From: Anaeramoeba ignava
Lineage: Eukaryota > Metamonada > Anaeramoebidae
DNA length: 64,000 bases
Assembly (NCBI GenBank): GCA_028826165.1
Contig: JAPDFW010000056.1
Location: 62,001 to 126,000, forward strand
Direction: 5' to 3'
Part shown: in pieces, positions 25,001-35,623 of the stretch
Position numbering within the stretch: position 1 is the stretch's first letter
Layout of the letters: each line of letters starts with the position of its first letter
The notes under the pieces: generated by a model
Databases searched by the model: none
What the model was told of the DNA's origin: nothing
What the model saw: the letters and a program-made list of their open reading frames with translations, nothing else
Made by a program: the position numbers and the translations under genes

Positions 25001-25830
25001 ATTAACCTTTTTTTTGTCAAAAAATGCCAAATTTTTTAAAATGTTCTTTACTATCGAATTTTGTGAGATTTTTTGTCTTTTTTATTAATGATAATGCTAG
25101 TTTTTGAAATTTAATCAATCTGTCCCAAATTCTTACTTTTTTTCTTCTAATTTATATTTTTTTTTGGAATAAATTTGAATAAGTGAAAAAAAGAAAAAAA
25201 ATATTATATTTGATGAGAAATTATATTTTTTGTGTTTTTTAACTAGATATATTTATTTCATATTTTGAAATATATCCTTCAACTCATCAATCCATAATTT
25301 TATTTTTCATTTTTCATTTTTCATTTTTATTTTTATTTTTATTTTTATTTTTTATTTTTCATTTTATTTTTTATTTTTCATTTTTTATTTTTTAATTTGA
25401 TTTGAACCGACCTTTTGTATCGCTCATTCTTTGAAATACAAAATCTTGCTTGATGATTTGAAAACAATATTCTTCTCATTTGCACACTCAAAAATGTTTA
25501 AATACTTGATTTAAATAAATCAATTTAAATACTTATTAATTCAAATATTCGATTTAAATATTTGAACGATTCACGGCGGTCAGAAATTTGGAGATCTTTG
25601 ACCAAACCAAAACCAAAATATCCTGATTAACCAAAAGATCAATAAAAGGCATAAGTGGGATTTTTATTGAATTTGAATTGATTTTTATTTTGCTTTTTCT
25701 TTTCTTATTTTTCTTATGAATTTCTTTTATTGCTATTTTCAAGATTCATTTCTTCGTGATTTAACAATTTTTTGGAATGAAAATTGTTGTAAGATCAATT
25801 TTTTTCTTTTTCAAAAATAAAAAGATTATG

Positions 25831-26281
25831 ATCCTTGATAACCGAACTTTAAGGGTTTTTATTCATTTAATTTTTTATCAATTTCATGATTTGGAAACTC
25901 GAGATGAATTTCCAATTTTAAGAATTGAGGATTTTTTGAAAAGAGAGAGACCAAATCTTATAAGTGATTCAATAAAAAAGGTTGTTTCTTCACATCCTTG
26001 TTTCAAATTTATTGAAAATGAAAAAATTTTTTGTAGCATTTGTCAAAAAGAATTAATCATAAATTCTCCTTCCAAGTTGACAAGACATTTAAATTCCCAA
26101 AAAAAAAAGAAGCTAAAGAAGCTACTGATAATCAAAATGTTACTCAAAACGAAAATTTAAATCAAATAGATTTGGAAAAAGAAGATCAACAAGATTATAA
26201 AAGTGAAGATCAACAAATTTATCAAGAAAAACAATCTCTCATTCAAATTTTCAAAATTTTCAATCTCAAAAGTATTAATTG
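25831..26281 (+). pseudogene. Zinc-finger-containing ORF of the transposon, frame-broken
   Basis: Reads MILDNRTLRVFIHLIF, then FLKRERPNLISDSIKK, then a likely C2H2 or BED-type finger, CSICQKELIINSPSKLTRHL. The frame then breaks in a run of ten A at about 26099-26108. After a one-base shift it continues EAKEATDNQNVTQNENL to a stop at 26281. It would be the DNA-binding or accessory protein of the element. The break is at a homopolymer, so a sequencing error cannot be excluded. Confidence 0.5.
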
Positions 26282-26385
26282 ACAACAAAAAGAAAAATTT
26301 CATTCATTTCTACAACAGATCTTTGATTAAAAGGATATTTTTCTTAATCTTTTTTTTTTAATTTTCATTTTTCTTTTAAAAAAAT

Positions 26386-27597
26386 ATGATACTTATAAGA
26401 CTCGCATTTACTATCGCTGTTCCAATCACAAGGATTCATTTCCTGTCAAAGCGATATTGGAAACTGTTCCAGATAAGCAACTGACTTTCCGAGGAACATA
26501 TTTAAGCAGTTATGAAAAAATGAATTTCCCGAAGAAAGTGTTTAATTTCTGGAAAGAAGTGGAACATTTGGTTCAGGATCCTTTGTTCCAACCTCGGCAA
26601 ATTTATCAAAAAATCGTTGAAAAAAATACCCTTAGATTCTGAAAATGCTTATATGATTCCGAAAAAAAGAGAGATTGACCAAATCATAACTAAAATTCGA
26701 GGAGAAAAGAAAAAGTGGGTGAATAATGAACAGTTCTATTCTTCACAAATTACAAAGAGTGAAGAGTCCTTATTGAGAGTACATTTATCTTTTCCATATA
26801 ATATTTTTATCTGGTTCTCCAAAGCAATGATTCATGAACTTTTTGGAGCAACTCAAATTTTTGTGAATGGAACATTTAAAATTACACCTCATGGATTTGT
26901 ACAAGTAATTATAATCCTTGTGCGCATAGAATCATTGGATAATTATGCTTCTGTTTGTTTTGGGTTAATGCAAACGAAAACTCAAGAAAATTATGCTTAT
27001 CTGTTTCATTTACTCAAATTGTTAATGGGTAATCACGAACCATCTTTCATTACAATTGATTTCGAAATGGCTCAAAAAAAAAGCGCTGGATTTTATTTTT
27101 CCAAATTCTCAATTAGTTGAATGCTATTATCATTTTGGTACTGCCCTGAAAAGAAAGTGAGAAGAGTTAAACTATAAGACACCAAAACAAAAGAAATTGA
27201 AGTGGAAACTGCAAGAATTACGAAAATTGACTAAAGAAGAAATATTCCAAAAAAATGATCCAGCTCAAAAAAGAGTATCCAAATGAATTACCCGGATTAA
27301 CTTATTTTAAAAACACATTTATGGGAAGATTCCCCTGAAGTATGTGGAATTATAAGTATCTGTCGGAGGGAATCAAAAATTCAAATGGGTGCTCTGAAAG
27401 GTACAACCGTACCTTTAAATCCAGATTCCCAAAAGGAAAGGTGCCCTTTGATACATTTTTTCAGGTAATCAAGAATGAAGAAGATTTGTGGATAAAATAC
27501 GTCCTTGCTGAAAAAAGTAAATCGAGTGTATTGACCCAAAAACTGAAAACAACACAAAAAAAATTAAGAGAAATTGAAGAGAAGAAAGATTTATGAA
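26386..27597 (+). pseudogene. MULE-type transposase relic with FLYWCH-like N-terminus
   Basis: Begins with YDTYKTRIYYRCSNHKDSF and ETVPDKQLTFRGTYL, resembling the WRKY/FLYWCH finger of MULE transposases. The core VNGTFKITPHGFVQVIIIL and LFHLLKLLMGNHEPSFITI followed by DFEMA matches the MULE DDE domain, and VECYYHFGTAL is the usual C-x-x-H segment. The C-terminal part is NGCSERYNRTFKSRF. The first catalytic position is Asn (NGTF) where the family has Asp. Frames are lost at about 26615 (run of A in GTTGAAAAAAATACC), at 27070 (run of nine A) and at about 27160-27340. It is inactive as read. Confidence 0.7.
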
Positions 27598-27613
27598 CAA
27601 AAAAAATTAGTGC

Positions 27614-28450
27614 AATTTTGAAAAAGTTAAAAAAAATCAAGAAAGTATGTATCAAAAAAAAAAGAATCAATCATAACAACTAACTTCTGTGAATACTTTA
27701 TTCTCACTTCTGGAAATTTAGATTTAACTCTTTTTTTTGATCACAAATTTATGTTGACTTAATAAATTAAAATTAGATGGTGTACTTCAACATCTTATGA
27801 CAATTGAAAGCGCAAAAGAATGTTTTGAATTTGAGATTCCTTTTCTCTTTGATATCAGATTTGACAGATTTTATACATCTCAAGAGGAGAAACAGTTATT
27901 CGATAATGAATTGGAGATTTCTTATGTTTTGTTTTCATTTCCAATTTTTTTCTCAGTAAAACTCAAATGAAATTGAATTTGGGTTTGAATCCCTGAATCC
28001 AGAAGATCAAAAAAAAGAAAATAATTTTTCAAATGTTGATTTTTAAAGATTTTCAAGTATATTCAACTTGAAATCGTACTTTTCTTCTTTTTTTTTTCAA
28101 ATAAAACAATAAAAACAACAGTTCCACAAAATTCAAGAAGGTGAAAATTGCTCTTTTTTTTTTGGATAAGAACAAAACAAAATTTCAAATCATTAAAAGC
28201 GATTCACTTTCATTTTTATTGTTTTTTCTTTTTTTTTTGTTTTAGATTTTTATTCAACCCTTTTATCAAAATTCTCATTTTAATCAGAAAAAAAGTGAGT
28301 TCTTATTACACTTTTTGATTCAAGAAGAAAATCAATACAATACATGAAATCCTAAAAAATTTTAGTCTCAAACCTAACGAGAATAAAACGGTGGTAACAA
28401 GAAAACTGATGAAAGTTGCTTATCTTGGAATAATTCTCAAATAAAAATAT
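27614..28450 (+). repeat. Element right arm, copy A (also at 32271-33110)
   Basis: Starts CAATTTTGAAAAAGTT and contains LQHLMTIESAKECFEFEIPF and DRFYTSQEEKQLFDNELEIS as translated segments. It is nearly identical to 32271-33110 at an offset of about 4,660 nt. Both copies end at the same point in the intron following a GTPase switch I exon, so a larger segment including GTPase exons was duplicated. Confidence 0.85.
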
Positions 28451-29008
28451 TTTTTATAATTCTTACCCAAGTTTGTAATTGAATTTTCTTTCCTTTAATT
28501 TCAAGAATTATATTAGCAAATTCAGCACCAATTATAGTTTTTGAATTTGGGTTAAATTCATTTCTTTTATAAATTTAAAATTAAATTAAATTAAAAAAAA
28601 ATAATAAAATTATTGCTTTGAAAATAAAGTTAAAATTTACTTTTGAAATCTACTAATAATATTTGTTTTTCCAGCTGCTCTATTCCCTGATTATTATTTA
28701 ATTATTCAATCATTATTTAATTATTATTTAATTATTATTTTTCAAATAAATATTTTACCAATTAAAATAACTTTAAATGAATGATCATATTTTTCATTCT
28801 CTTTCTAAATATTTTATTTTTGATTTTTATTTAAAAAATAATAATAAATTTTTATTAATTTAAAATGAAAAAAAATGAAATTAATTAATAAAAAATAAAA
28901 CCTTAGATTCTATTATTTATTTTTTATTTTAATTTTTTTTGAAATGAAAAAAATGAAAAAATGAAAAAATGAAAAAATGAAAATTTTTTTTTAAGATTAA
29001 AAAAAATC

Positions 29009-32000
29009 TTAACAACATGAACTATCATTTTGTGAATCAGGATTATTAATAGTAATATTATCTTTCTTTTGTTCATTTTCAAAAACATTTAAAATTTCTA
29101 TTTAAGAAATTAAAATTAAAATTAAAATTAAAATTAAAATTAAAATTAAAATTAAAATTAAAATCAAAAATACCTTTTGTTAATTCTTCAAATGCCTCTT
29201 GAATATTTGTTCCATCTTTTGCTGAAGTTTCCATAAATAAACCTTTATTTTCTTCTGCGAAATTTTCACCCTTAATTAATAAATAATTTTGAAAAAAATA
29301 AAAATTTCCAAATTAAAAAAAAGTGGAACAAAAAAATAATAAATAAACAAACCATTTCTTTTGAAATTTTTCTTTCTTTTTCTAAATCAAATTTATTTCC
29401 AATTATCATTGGAATTGCATTTTCTTTGGAGAAATTTATAAATTCTTCAAACCAAAAATCTAATTTATTAAAACTTTCTTCATTAGTTATATCATAAATA
29501 ATAAAAGCACCAACTGCATCACGATAATAACTAAATAAACAATTTATAAATATTTATCAGTAACTTGATTCAAATAGTTTAAATAAAGAAAAATATAAAT
29601 ACGATTTTGAAACTGAAAAGTATCTTTCTTCACCTGATGTATCCTAAAAAATCAAAAATAAAATTAAAATTAAAATCAAAAATAAAATTAAAATCAAAAT
29701 CAAAATTATAATTTATTTTTAGATCCTCTAAAACTAATTTACATTTTTTTTTATTTTAGTTAAAATTAAAGGAAGGAATTCAAAAAAAAAGAAGAAGAAA
29801 ACGAAGAATTAAACAAAAAAAATATTAAATTAGAAGAAAAATTGACTAATTCATTGAAGGAAAATTCTGTTTTAAGAATAACTATTGAGGAAATATTAAA
29901 TGAATATAATAAGATCTCTCTTAAAAATTTTCAACTTGATTCCAATCTTCAGATGTTGAAAAAAAGAAATATATATTTAGAAAATGAAAAAAAAAGATTT
30001 TGAAAAAATATTGGTTGAAGAAGAGAAGAAAAAAAAGGAAAAGAAGAGAAGAAAACCCAACAAGAAACAGAATACCAAGAATCAATAGGGAACATTCTAT
30101 GGAAATGTTCCCATTATAGAGAAAAAAGAGAAGAATTTAAATAAAAGTTATTTTGGATTTTGTTTTTATTTATTTAAAATTTTATTTTTTAAAACAAAAA
30201 GAAATATAATCAAAGAAACTTTCTAAGAGACAAAACCAGAAAAAAGTTCAAGAGAAACTATGAAATGAATCTAAAAATGAACCTGAGAAAAGAGATAAAA
30301 CTCAATTCTCAAATATATTCACTCTATAATTCAGATTCTGAACACAACCCAGAATCAGTATCAGAAAAGGAAGAGTCATATAGTGAATCTGAAGAAGAAA
30401 TGAATAACGACTGAGTTTAAGAGGTAAACCATCTTCAAGATCTAAAAATAATCTTTGAGAATTTTCTTGGATTTGATTTTATTTTATTAATTTGCCAGCA
30501 ATGACTGGAAGATTTCTCTGGAGAAATCCCTTCAAATAAAATAAAAATAAAATTTTGTTTCTTATTTTTCATTTTTCATTTTTCATTTTTCATTTTTCAT
30601 TTTTTCTTTTCACAGAATGTGTAATTTTCAAAAAGTTAAAAAAAATCGAGAAAGTATGTATCAAAAAAAAAAGAATAAATCATAACAACTAACTTCTGTG
30701 AATACTTTATTCTCACTTCTGGAAATTTAGATTTAACTCTTTTTTTGATTACAAATTTATGTTGACTTAATAAATTAAAATTAGATAGTGTACTTCAACA
30801 TCTTATGACAATTGAGAGTGCAAAAGAATGTTTTGAATTTGTGGGAAATTTAGTCAATGGAAAGATTGTGGAGGAGGATTTTCTGGAATTTGTTCGAGAA
30901 GAATGTTTCAAATCAATAATGAAAGAGCAAACTATTGAAGGAAGAAATTGGAAAAACGAAAATCTAAATTCAAATCAAAAAAATCGAAAAAGGAAAGAAA
31001 ACGAGCTTACAACATTCAATTTTTCCAATTCTCAAGAAACTAATTTCTCACAACACACGGATATTTCTACTCCTCAAAATCAAAGGGCACTATCTTTTAT
31101 GTCCAATAAGAAAAAATTTAGATAGTAAAATGGGCGGAAATGGGTATTAGAAAGAATATGTGGCATCTTCAAAAGGAAAATCCACTCCCGAAAAGAGAAG
31201 AATCGCTGAAGAATTAGTTGCGAAAAAATCTAAATTCGAACAAGAAAAAAACCAAAAAGCATTTTATTAATGATATCCATGACAAATTGGTCTACTCAAA
31301 TTCTAAAGATACTATTGTGGTATTTTTGAACAAAATCCTGGAACTCTTGAAACTGAAAAGTATCTTTCTTCACCTGATGTATCCTAAAAAAATCAAAATC
31401 AAAATCAAAATTATAATTATAACTATTTTTATTTTAGTTAAAATTAAAGGAAGGAATTCAAAAAAAAAGAAGAAGAAAACGAAGAATTAAACAAAAAAAA
31501 TATTAAATTAGAAGAAAAATTGACTAATTCATTGAAGGAAAATTCTGTTTTAAGAATAACTATTGAGGAAATATTAAATGAATATAATAAGATCTCTCTT
31601 AAAAATTTTCAACTTGATTCCAATCTTCAGATGTTGAAAAAAAGAAATATATATTTAGAAAATGAAAAAAAAAGATTTTGAAAAAACATTGGTTGAAGAA
31701 GAGAAGAAAAAAAGGAAAAGAAGAGAAGAAAACCCAAAAAGAAACAGAATACCAAGAATCAATAGGGAACATTCTATGGAAATGTTCCCATTATAGAGAA
31801 AAAAGAGAAGAATTTAAATAAAAGTTATTTTGGATTTTGTTTTTATTTATTTAAAATTTTATTTTTTAAAACAAAAAGAAATATAATCAAAGAAACTTTC
31901 TAAGAGACAAAACCAGAAAAAAGTTCAAGAGAAACTATGAATTGAATCTAAAAATGAACCTGAGAAAAGAGATAAAACTCAATTCTCAAATCTATTCACT

Positions 32001-33561
32001 CTATAATTCAGATTCTGAACACAACCCAGAATCAGTATCAGAAAAGGAAGAGTCATATAGTGAATCTGAAGAAGAAATGAATAACGACTGAGTTTAAGAG
32101 ATAAACCATCTTCAAGATCTAAAAATAATCTTTGAGAATTTTCTTGGATTTGATTTTATTTTATTAATTTGTCAGCAATGACTGGAAGATTTCTCTGGGG
32201 AAATCCCTTCAAATAAAATAAAAATAAAATTTTATTTTTCATTTTCCATTTTCTTTTTACAGAATGAACAATTTTGAAAAAGTTAAAAAAAATCAAGAAA
32301 GTATGTATCAAAAAAAAAAGAATAAATCATAACAACTAACTTCTGTGAATACTTTATTCTCACTTCTGGAAATTTAGATTTAATTCTTTTTTTTTTGATC
32401 ACAAATTTGTATCGACTTAATAAATTAAAATTAGATGGTGTACTTCAACATCTTATGACAATTGAAAGTGCAAAAGAATGTTTTGAATTTGAGATTCCTT
32501 TTCTCTTTGATATCAGATTTGACAGATTTTATACATCTCAAGAGGAGAAACAGTTATTCGATAATGAATTGGAGATTTCTTATGTTTTGTTTTCATTTCC
32601 AATTTTTTTCTCAGTAAAACTTAAATGAAATTGAATTGGGATTTGAATCCCTGAATCCAGAAGATCAAAAAAAAAAGAAAATAATTTTTCAAATGTTGAT
32701 TTTTAAAGATTTTCAAGTATATTCAACTTGAAATCGTACTTTTCTTCTTTTTTTTTCTTCAAATAAAACAATAAAAACAACAGTTCCACAAAACTCAAGA
32801 AGGTGAAAATTTCTCTTTTTTTTTTTGGATAAGAACAAAACAAGATTTCAAATCATTAAAAACAATTCACTTTCATTTTTATTGTTTTTTTCTTTTTTTT
32901 TGTTTTAGATTTTTATTCAACCCTTTTATCAAAATTCTCATTTTAATCAGAAAAAAAGTGAGTTCTATTACACTTTTTGATTCAAGAAGAAAATCAATAC
33001 AATACATGAAATCCTAAAAAATTTTAGTCTCAAACCTAACGAGAATAAAACGGTGGTAACAAGAAAACTGAATAAAGTTGCTTATCTTAGAATAATTCTC
33101 AAATAAATATTTTTTATAATTCTTACCCAAGTTTGTAATTGAATTTTCTTTCCTTTAATTTCAAGAATTATATTGGCAAATTCAGCACCAATTGTAGTTT
33201 TTGAATTTGAGTTAAATTCATTTCTTTTATAAATTAAAATAAAAAAAAAAATAAAATTATTACTTTGAAAATAAAGTTAAAATTTACTTTTGAAATCTAC
33301 TAATAATATTTGTTTTTCCAGCTGCCTTACTTCCTAATAATTATTTAATTATTCAAATATTATTCAAATATTATTTAATTATTATTTTTCAAATAAATAT
33401 TTTACCAATTAAAATAACTTTAAATGAATGATCATATTTTTCATTTTCTTTCTAAATATTTTATTTTTGATTTTTATTTAAAAAATAATAATAAATTTTT
33501 ATTAATTTAAAACGAAAAAAAAAAGAAATTAATTAATAAAAAATAAAACCTTAGATTCCAT
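29009..33561 (-). CDS. Rab11-like GTPase copy 10 with a 3.5-kb element-bearing intron
   Basis: 5' exons (33561 down to about 33125): MESK, then KENEKYDHSFKVILIG, P-loop GSKAAGKT, and switch I NEFNSNSKTTIGAEFANI ending in LQTW with a GTAAGAATT donor. 3' exons (29643 down to 29009): [58 protein letters not shown], tail ending DSQNDSSCC. All are open. The intron between them (about 29644-33123) holds transposon-derived sequence and a tandem duplication that includes a second, truncated DTSGEE exon at 31352-31386. The Gln of switch II is Glu, predicting poor GTP hydrolysis. It could be functional if the long intron is spliced. Confidence 0.7.
29745..30840 (+). repeat. Element block X, first copy (also at 31425-32480)
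   Basis: About 1.1 kb in the long intron of copy 10. It encodes a coiled-coil-like fragment (NEELNKKNIKLEEKLTNSLK, then KNFQLDSNLQMLKKRN) broken at a run of A, and an acidic fragment (SDSEHNPESVSEKEESYSES). Downstream it includes the start of the right-arm sequence up to MTIESAKECFEF. It repeats at an offset of about 1,650-1,680 nt. Confidence 0.85.
30805..31125 (+). pseudogene. Element-derived ORF fragment MTIESAKECFEF..., unrecognised
   Basis: Encodes MTIESAKECFEFVGNLVNGK, then EEDFLEFVREECFKSIMKEQ and a K/N-rich tail. Its first 12 residues are shared with the right-arm copies, after which the sequence diverges, so the 30841-31351 segment is unique here. It resembles a fragment of an element-encoded protein; no family is recognised. 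Confidence 0.4.
31425..32480 (+). repeat. Element block X, second copy, fused to a truncated GTPase exon
   Basis: Near-identical to 29745-30840. Just before it, 31352-31386 is a copy of the DTSGEERYFSV exon and its intron start; the exon is cut at about 31352 and joined to the unique 30841-31351 segment. This shows that the duplicated unit included GTPase sequence. Confidence 0.8.
32271..33110 (+). repeat. Element right arm, copy C (partner of 27614-28450)
   Basis: Carries the same translated segments as copy A and joins the GTPase intron at the identical place (TTTTTATAATTCTTACCC). Confidence 0.85.
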
Positions 33562-33671
33562 AATAAATTTTTTTTATTTTTAATTTTTTTTGAAATGAAA
33601 AAAATGAAAAAATGAAAAAATGAAAAAATGAAAAAAATGAAAATTTTTTTTTAAGATTTAAAAAAAAAATC

Positions 33672-35495
33672 TTAACAACATGAACCATCATTTTCTGGTT
33701 TAGTAATTCTGTTAGAAAGTTTAATACTATTAATTTTAGTAACAATTTCATTTTCAAAAACATTTAAAATTGCTAAAATTAAAATTAAAATCAAAATTAA
33801 AATCAAAATTTAAATTTAAATTTAAAATTATAATAAAAATACCTTTTGTTAATGCTTCGAATGCCTCTTGAATATTTGTTCCATCTTTTGCTGAAGTTTC
33901 CATGAATAAACATGTTTTGTCGTTTGCAAAATTTTGACCCTTAATTAATAAATAATTTTGAAAAAAATAAAAATTTTCAAATTAAAAAAAAAAGTGGAAC
34001 AAAAAAATAATAAATAAACAAACCATTTCTTTTGAAATTTTTCTTTGTTTTTCTAAATCACATTTATTTCCAATTATTATTGGAACTGCATTCTCTTGTG
34101 CATTTTTTCGAAATTCTTCAAGCCAAAATTTTAATTTATTAAAACTTTCTTCATTAGTTATATCATAAACAATAAAAGCACCAACTGCATCACGATAATA
34201 ACTAAATAAACAATTTATAAATATTTATCAGTAACTTGATTCTAATAATTAAAATAAAGAAAAATATAAACACATTTTTGAAAATGAAAGATATCTTTCT
34301 TCACCTGCTGTATCCTAAAAAATCAAAAATAAAATTAAATTTAAATTTAAATTAAAATTAAAATTAAAATTAAAATTAAAATCAAAATCAAAATTAAAAT
34401 TAAAATCAATATTAAAATTAAAATCAATATCAAAATTAAAATTAAAATCAAAATCAATATCAATATCAATTTCAATATCAATATCAATATCAATATCAAT
34501 ATCAAAATCAATATCAATATCAATATCAATATCAATATCAATATCAATATCAATATCAATATCAAAATAAATATCAAAATAAAAATCAATATCAATATCA
34601 AAATCAATATCAATATCAATATCAATATCAATATCAATATCAATATCAATATCAATATCAATATCAATATCAATATCAATATCAATATCAATATCAATAT
34701 CAATATCAATATCAATATCAATATCAATATCAATATCAATATCAATATCAATATCAATATCAATATCAAAATCAAAATCAATATCAAAATCAAAATCAAT
34801 ATCAATATCAATATCAATATCAATATCAATATCAATATCAATATCAATATCAATATCAATATCAATATCAATATCAATATCAATATCAAAATCAATATCA
34901 ATATCAATATCAATATCAATATCAATATCAATATCAAAATAAATATCAAAATCAAAATTAAAATCAAAATCAAAATCAAAATTAATATTAAATCAAAATT
35001 AAAATCAAAATTAATATCAATATCAAAATTAAAATTAAAATCAAAATATTTTTTATAATTCTTACCCAAATTTTTAGTTGAAATTTCTTTCCTTTAATTT
35101 CAAAAATTCTACTAACAAAATCAGCACCAATTGTAGCTTTTAAATTTGGATTAAATTCATTTCTTTTATAAATTAAATTAAAATAAAAAAATAAGAATAA
35201 AATTATTGCTTTGGAAATAAAGTTAAAATTTACTTTTGAAATCTATTGAGAATATTTGTTTTTCCAACAGCACTATTTCCTAAATATTATTCAATTATTT
35301 AATTATTATTTAATTATTATTTTTGAAATAAATATTTTACCAATTAAAATAACTTTAAATGAACGATCATATTTTTCATTCTCTTTCTAAATATTTTATT
35401 TTTGATTTTTATTTAAAAAATAATAATAAATTTTTATTAATTTAAAACGAAAAAAAATGAAATTAATTAATAAAAAATAAAACCTTAGATTCCAT
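33672..35495 (-). CDS. Rab11-like GTPase, divergent copy 11 (switch II Gln to Glu)
   Basis: MESK, KENEKYDRSFKVILIG, P-loop GNSAVGKT, switch I NEFNPNLKATIGADFVSR, Trp with donor, [54 protein letters not shown], tail ending PENDGSCC. The exons are open and the borders canonical. Switch II reads GEE where Rab11 has GQE, so the catalytic Gln is replaced by Glu. The intron before switch II is a GATATT hexamer array (34330-35045). Confidence 0.85.
34330..35045 (-). repeat. Pre-switch-II intron with ATCAAT/GATATT hexamer array
   Basis: About 700 nt of ATCAAT (plus-strand notation) with AAAATC variants. The hexamer contains no stop in one frame, so it reads as a long I/L repeat; the array is bounded by the Trp-exon donor and the DTAGEE-exon acceptor and is intronic. 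Confidence 0.9.
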
Positions 35496-35623
35496 AATAA
35501 ATTTTTTTTTATTTTTAATTTTTTTTGAAATGAAAAAAATGAAAAAAATGGAAAAATGAAAAAAATGAAAAAAATGAAAATTTTTTTTTATTCCACTTTT
35601 TTTTAAGATTTAAAAAAAAAATC

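Larger units (their letters stand above)
25031..28450 (+). mobile_element. Decayed MULE-type DNA transposon inserted in a GTPase gene
   Basis: Sequence unlike the GTPase array begins near 25031 and ends near 28450, where the array resumes inside the intron after the switch I exon. It encodes a zinc-finger-like segment and a MULE transposase in the plus orientation. Clear terminal inverted repeats or target-site duplications could not be picked out by eye, so the borders are set by where homology to the GTPase genes stops. The right-hand 830 nt recur at 32271-33110. Confidence 0.65.
24736..28913 (-). pseudogene. Rab11-like GTPase copy 9, split by a transposon remnant
   Basis: The 5' half (28913 down to about 28460) holds the start exon, the LIG exon, P-loop GNRAAGKT and a switch I exon with TIIGAEFANIILEIKGK. 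The would-be start reads ATAGAATCTAAG where the neighbour has ATGGAATCTAAG. The 3' half is the tail exon at 24736-24830, ending DSQNDISCC, plus about 25 nt that look like the end of an ETSAK exon (AFFDKKK, near 25005-25028). Exons for switch II, G4 and most of G5 are missing; in their place is the MULE-like sequence from about 25030 to 28450. The combination of lost start, lost exons and insertion makes this a clear pseudogene. Confidence 0.75.

Noticed and set aside
25250-25290. ATATATTTATTTCATATTTTGAAATATATCC as a terminal inverted repeat of the transposon
   Set aside because: It is a short local palindrome in AT-rich DNA; no matching copy was found near the right border at 28450.
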